This document shows, in pieces, positions 61,467 through 64,000 of a DNA stretch of 64,000 nt. The stretch covers positions 1-64,000 of the forward strand of contig NZ_LRRR01000011.1 of assembly GCF_001691415.1 (NCBI RefSeq), given 5' to 3'. Each line of letters begins with the position of its first letter. The stretch's first letter is position 1. A program made the translations under genes and the position numbers. The stretch is from Pararhodobacter sp. CCB-MM2 (GTDB lineage Bacteria; Pseudomonadota; Alphaproteobacteria; Rhodobacterales; Rhodobacteraceae). The notes beneath the pieces were generated by a model. It saw only the letters and a list, made by a program, of their open reading frames with translations, did not search any database and had not been told where the DNA came from.

Positions 61467-64000
61467 ATGACCTATACGCCCAGCAGCTACGATCCCTATG
61501 ATTTCGCCAACCGCCGCCATATCGGCCCCTCGCCCGCCGAGATGGCCGAGATGCTGGCCGCGACCGGCTGCCAGACCCTTGACCAGCTGATCGACGAGGC
61601 CGTTCCCCCCTCGATCCGGCAGGACGACCCGCTGACCTGGGCGCCGCTCTCGGAAGGCGGGCTGCTCGCGAAGATGCGCGAGGTGGCCGAGAAGAACACG
61701 GTGATGACCTCGCTCATCGGTCAGGGCTATTACGGCACGATCACGCCCCCGGCGATCCAGCGGAATATCCTTGAGAATCCGGCGTGGTACACCGCCTACA
61801 CCCCCTATCAGCCCGAGATCGCGCAGGGCCGGCTGGAGGCGCTGCTCAATTTCCAGACCATGGTGGCGGATCTGACCGGGTTGCCGGTGGCCAATGCCTC
61901 GCTTCTAGATGAATCCACCGCCTGCGCCGAGGCGATGGTCATGGCCCAGCGCGTCGCCAAGTCGAAGGCCAAGGGCTTCTTCATCGACGATCAGTGCCAT
62001 CCGCAGAACATCGCCGTGATGAAAACCCGCGCCGAGCCGCTGGGCATCGAGGTGATCACCGGCAAGCCCGAGGACATGGACCCCGCGCAGGTCTTCGGCG
62101 CGATCTTCCAATACCCCGGCACCCACGGCCATCTGCGCGACTTCACCGACACCATCGCCGCGCTGCACGCCGCCAAGGCCGTGGCGATCATGGCGACCGA
62201 CCTGCTGGCGCTCTGCATGATCAAGGAGCCGGGCGCGATGGGCGCAGATATCGCGGTTGGCTCCGCCCAGCGCTTCGGCGTGCCGATGGGCTATGGCGGC
62301 CCCCATGCCGCCTTCCTCTCCTGCGCCGATGCCCATAAGCGGCAGATGCCGGGGCGTCTGGTCGGCGTCTCGGTCGATGCGCGCGGCAACAAGGCCTACC
62401 GGCTGGCCCTGCAGACCCGCGAGCAACATATCCGGCGCGAGAAGGCGACGTCCAACGTCTGCACCGCGCAGGCGCTGCTGGCGGTCATGGCTTCGATGTA
62501 TGCCGTCTTCCACGGCCCCGTCGGCCTGCGCGCCATCGCCGAGCGGGTGCACTTCATGACCGAACGCCTCGCCCGCGCGCTGAAGGCGGCTGGCGCCCGG
62601 GTCGAGCCTGAGGCTTTCTTCGACACCATCACCGTAGAGGTCGGCGTGGGGCAGGCCGGTATCCTCGCCGCCGCGCGGCAGGAGGGGCTCAATTTCCGCA
62701 AGATCGGCATGCGCCATGTCGGCATCGCGCTGGATGAGACCACCGACGAGAATGTCCTGCACCGTGTCCTGAAAGCTTTCGGCATCGACGGCGTGCCCCC
62801 GCATCGCGCGCATCTGGGCTTCCCGGCCAGCTTCAAGCGCGAGACGAACTACCTGACCCATCCGATCTTCCACATGAACCGCGCCGAGAGCGAGATGATG
62901 CGCTATATGCGCCGCCTCTCGGACCGAGATCTGGCGCTGGACCGGGCGATGATCCCGCTCGGCTCCTGCACGATGAAGCTGAACGCCGCGGCCGAGATGA
63001 TGCCGATCACCTGGCCCGAGTTCGGCTCGCTGCACCCGTTCTGCCCGCCCGATCAGGCCGCGGGCTATCACGAGGTGATCACCGACCTCGCCGCGAAGCT
63101 CTGCGAGATCACCGGCTATGATTCCATGTCGATGCAGCCCAATTCGGGCGCGCAGGGGGAATATGCGGGACTTCTGACCATCCTCGCCTATCACCGCGCA
63201 CGGGGCGACGATCAGCGCAAGATCTGCCTCATTCCGATGTCCGCGCATGGCACCAACCCGGCCTCGGCGCATATGTGCGGGATGGATGTGGTCGTCGTGC
63301 AATCCTCGCCCAATGGCGACATCGACGTCGAAGATTTCCGCGACAAGGCCGCGAAGGCCGGCGACCAGCTCGCCGCCTGCATGATCACCTATCCCTCGAC
63401 CCATGGCGTGTTCGAGGAAACCGTGCGCGAGGTGTGCAAGATCACCCATGAGCATGGCGGGCAGGTCTATATCGACGGCGCGAACATGAACGCGATGGTC
63501 GGTCTGGTGAAGCCCGGCGAGATCGGTGGCGATGTGAGCCACCTGAACCTGCACAAGACCTTCGCGATCCCGCATGGCGGCGGCGGCCCCGGCATGGGTC
63601 CGATCGGCGTGAAAGCGCATCTTGCGCCCCATCTGCCCGGCCATCCCGAGACCGGCGGGTCTGAGGGTCCGGTGTCCGCCGCGCCCTATGGCTCGGCCTC
63701 GATCCTGCTGATCAGCTGGGCCTATTGCCTGATGATGGGCGGCGCAGGTCTCACGCAGGCGACGCGGGTCGCGATCCTCAACGCGAACTACATCGCCTCG
63801 CGCCTGTCAGGGGCCTACAAGGTGCTGTTCATGGGCAATAAGGGCCGTGTCGCGCATGAATGCATCCTCGATACCCGCCCCTTCGCCGAAGCCGGCGTCA
63901 CGGTCGAGGACATCGCCAAGCGCCTGATCGACAACGGTTTCCACGCGCCGACCATGAGCTGGCCGGTGGCCGGCACGCTGATGGTGGAACCCACGGAATC
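61467..64000 (+). CDS. gcvP: Glycine dehydrogenase (aminomethyl-transferring, P protein), partial at the window edge
   Basis: The PLP-dependent P protein decarboxylates glycine and passes the aminomethyl group to GcvH. About 844 codons are present of a normal length near 950. Marks are [14 protein letters not shown] at the start, [11 protein letters not shown] (near 89), [12 protein letters not shown] (near 112), and the PLP-lysine segment [20 protein letters not shown] (near 692). It is a single fused protein, not the split GcvPA/GcvPB type. The ATG has GGATGGAGC upstream. The reading frame stays open to the last base, so only the C-terminal part is missing. Confidence 0.95.
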   Translation, partial: MTYTPSSYDPYDFANRRHIGPSPAEMAEMLAATGCQTLDQLIDEAVPPSIRQDDPLTWAPLSEGGLLAKMREVAEKNTVMTSLIGQGYYGTITPPAIQRNILENPAWYTAYTPYQPEIAQGRLEALLNFQTMVADLTGLPVANASLLDESTACAEAMVMAQRVAKSKAKGFFIDDQCHPQNIAVMKTRAEPLGIEVITGKPEDMDPAQVFGAIFQYPGTHGHLRDFTDTIAALHAAKAVAIMATDLLALCMIKEPGAMGADIAVGSAQRFGVPMGYGGPHAAFLSCADAHKRQMPGRLVGVSVDARGNKAYRLALQTREQHIRREKATSNVCTAQALLAVMASMYAVFHGPVGLRAIAERVHFMTERLARALKAAGARVEPEAFFDTITVEVGVGQAGILAAARQEGLNFRKIGMRHVGIALDETTDENVLHRVLKAFGIDGVPPHRAHLGFPASFKRETNYLTHPIFHMNRAESEMMRYMRRLSDRDLALDRAMIPLGSCTMKLNAAAEMMPITWPEFGSLHPFCPPDQAAGYHEVITDLAAKLCEITGYDSMSMQPNSGAQGEYAGLLTILAYHRARGDDQRKICLIPMSAHGTNPASAHMCGMDVVVVQSSPNGDIDVEDFRDKAAKAGDQLAACMITYPSTHGVFEETVREVCKITHEHGGQVYIDGANMNAMVGLVKPGEIGGDVSHLNLHKTFAIPHGGGGPGMGPIGVKAHLAPHLPGHPETGGSEGPVSAAPYGSASILLISWAYCLMMGGAGLTQATRVAILNANYIASRLSGAYKVLFMGNKGRVAHECILDTRPFAEAGVTVEDIAKRLIDNGFHAPTMSWPVAGTLMVEPTE

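Noticed and set aside
61905..63644. 579-codon open frame on the minus strand inside gcvP
   Set aside because: Fully within the clear gcvP reading frame; no recognisable protein.

Overview
The window is high-GC DNA from an alphaproteobacterium, most likely a member of the Rhodobacteraceae (Rhodobacterales). The support is the gene content: a glycine-riboswitch gcv operon, an IolC kinase fused to DUF2090, DUF2783, and GcrA-type DNA-binding modules. It consists of two chromosome-like flanks around a roughly 45 kb accessory region that ends at a tRNA-Ser(GCU) gene.

Left flank (1-9400): a leftward set for aromatic-type oxidation (DUF2783 protein, FAD monooxygenase, DinB protein, metallo-beta-lactamase-fold protein) faces a MarR regulator and a patatin-like lipase. 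Then come two half-size YdcZ transporters, a stand-alone Hsp70-like ATPase, and a chemoreceptor with a nitrate/nitrite-type sensor domain.

Accessory region, part 1 (9401-34063): decayed IS3 and IS5 transposases surround a 1763-residue secreted beta-barrel protein with four near-identical 122-residue repeats. An 11-gene leftward inositol-type catabolic and ABC-transport operon follows (SBP, two permeases, ATPase, IolH, IolG, TIM-barrel, ABM, IolC, IolD, IolB), controlled by a divergent LacI regulator. Its right end is an IS3-family element that cuts both a second IS fragment and an old tyrosine integrase exactly at its ends.

Accessory region, part 2 (34064-55420): a P4-like integrative element. 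It has a complete integrase, AlpA, a D5-type primase/helicase with an iteron-like inverted repeat, and an ExoI-like exonuclease. Its cargo is a tightly overlapping operon: a BrxR/CapW-type WYL regulator, a 1071-residue protein joining ankyrin, three GcrA-like modules and a full sigma-70 core, a MORC/Hsp90-like ATPase, a Z1 ATPase, a PD-(D/E)XK protein and an AIPR protein. A convergent cytosine methyltransferase and a Vsr endonuclease follow. This looks like a MORC-Z1 restriction-type defence system with its own transcription factor; that large factor is the most unusual object here.

Three copies of the tRNA-Ser 3' end (at 9815, 34064, and the tRNA itself at 55406) suggest stacked or tandem integrations into one tRNA site.

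Right flank (55406-64000): tRNA-Ser, a DegP-type protease, an EEP-family hydrolase, a gamma-glutamylcyclotransferase-like protein, and a glycine-riboswitch-controlled gcvT-gcvH-VOC-SRPBCC-gcvP operon that runs off the end.
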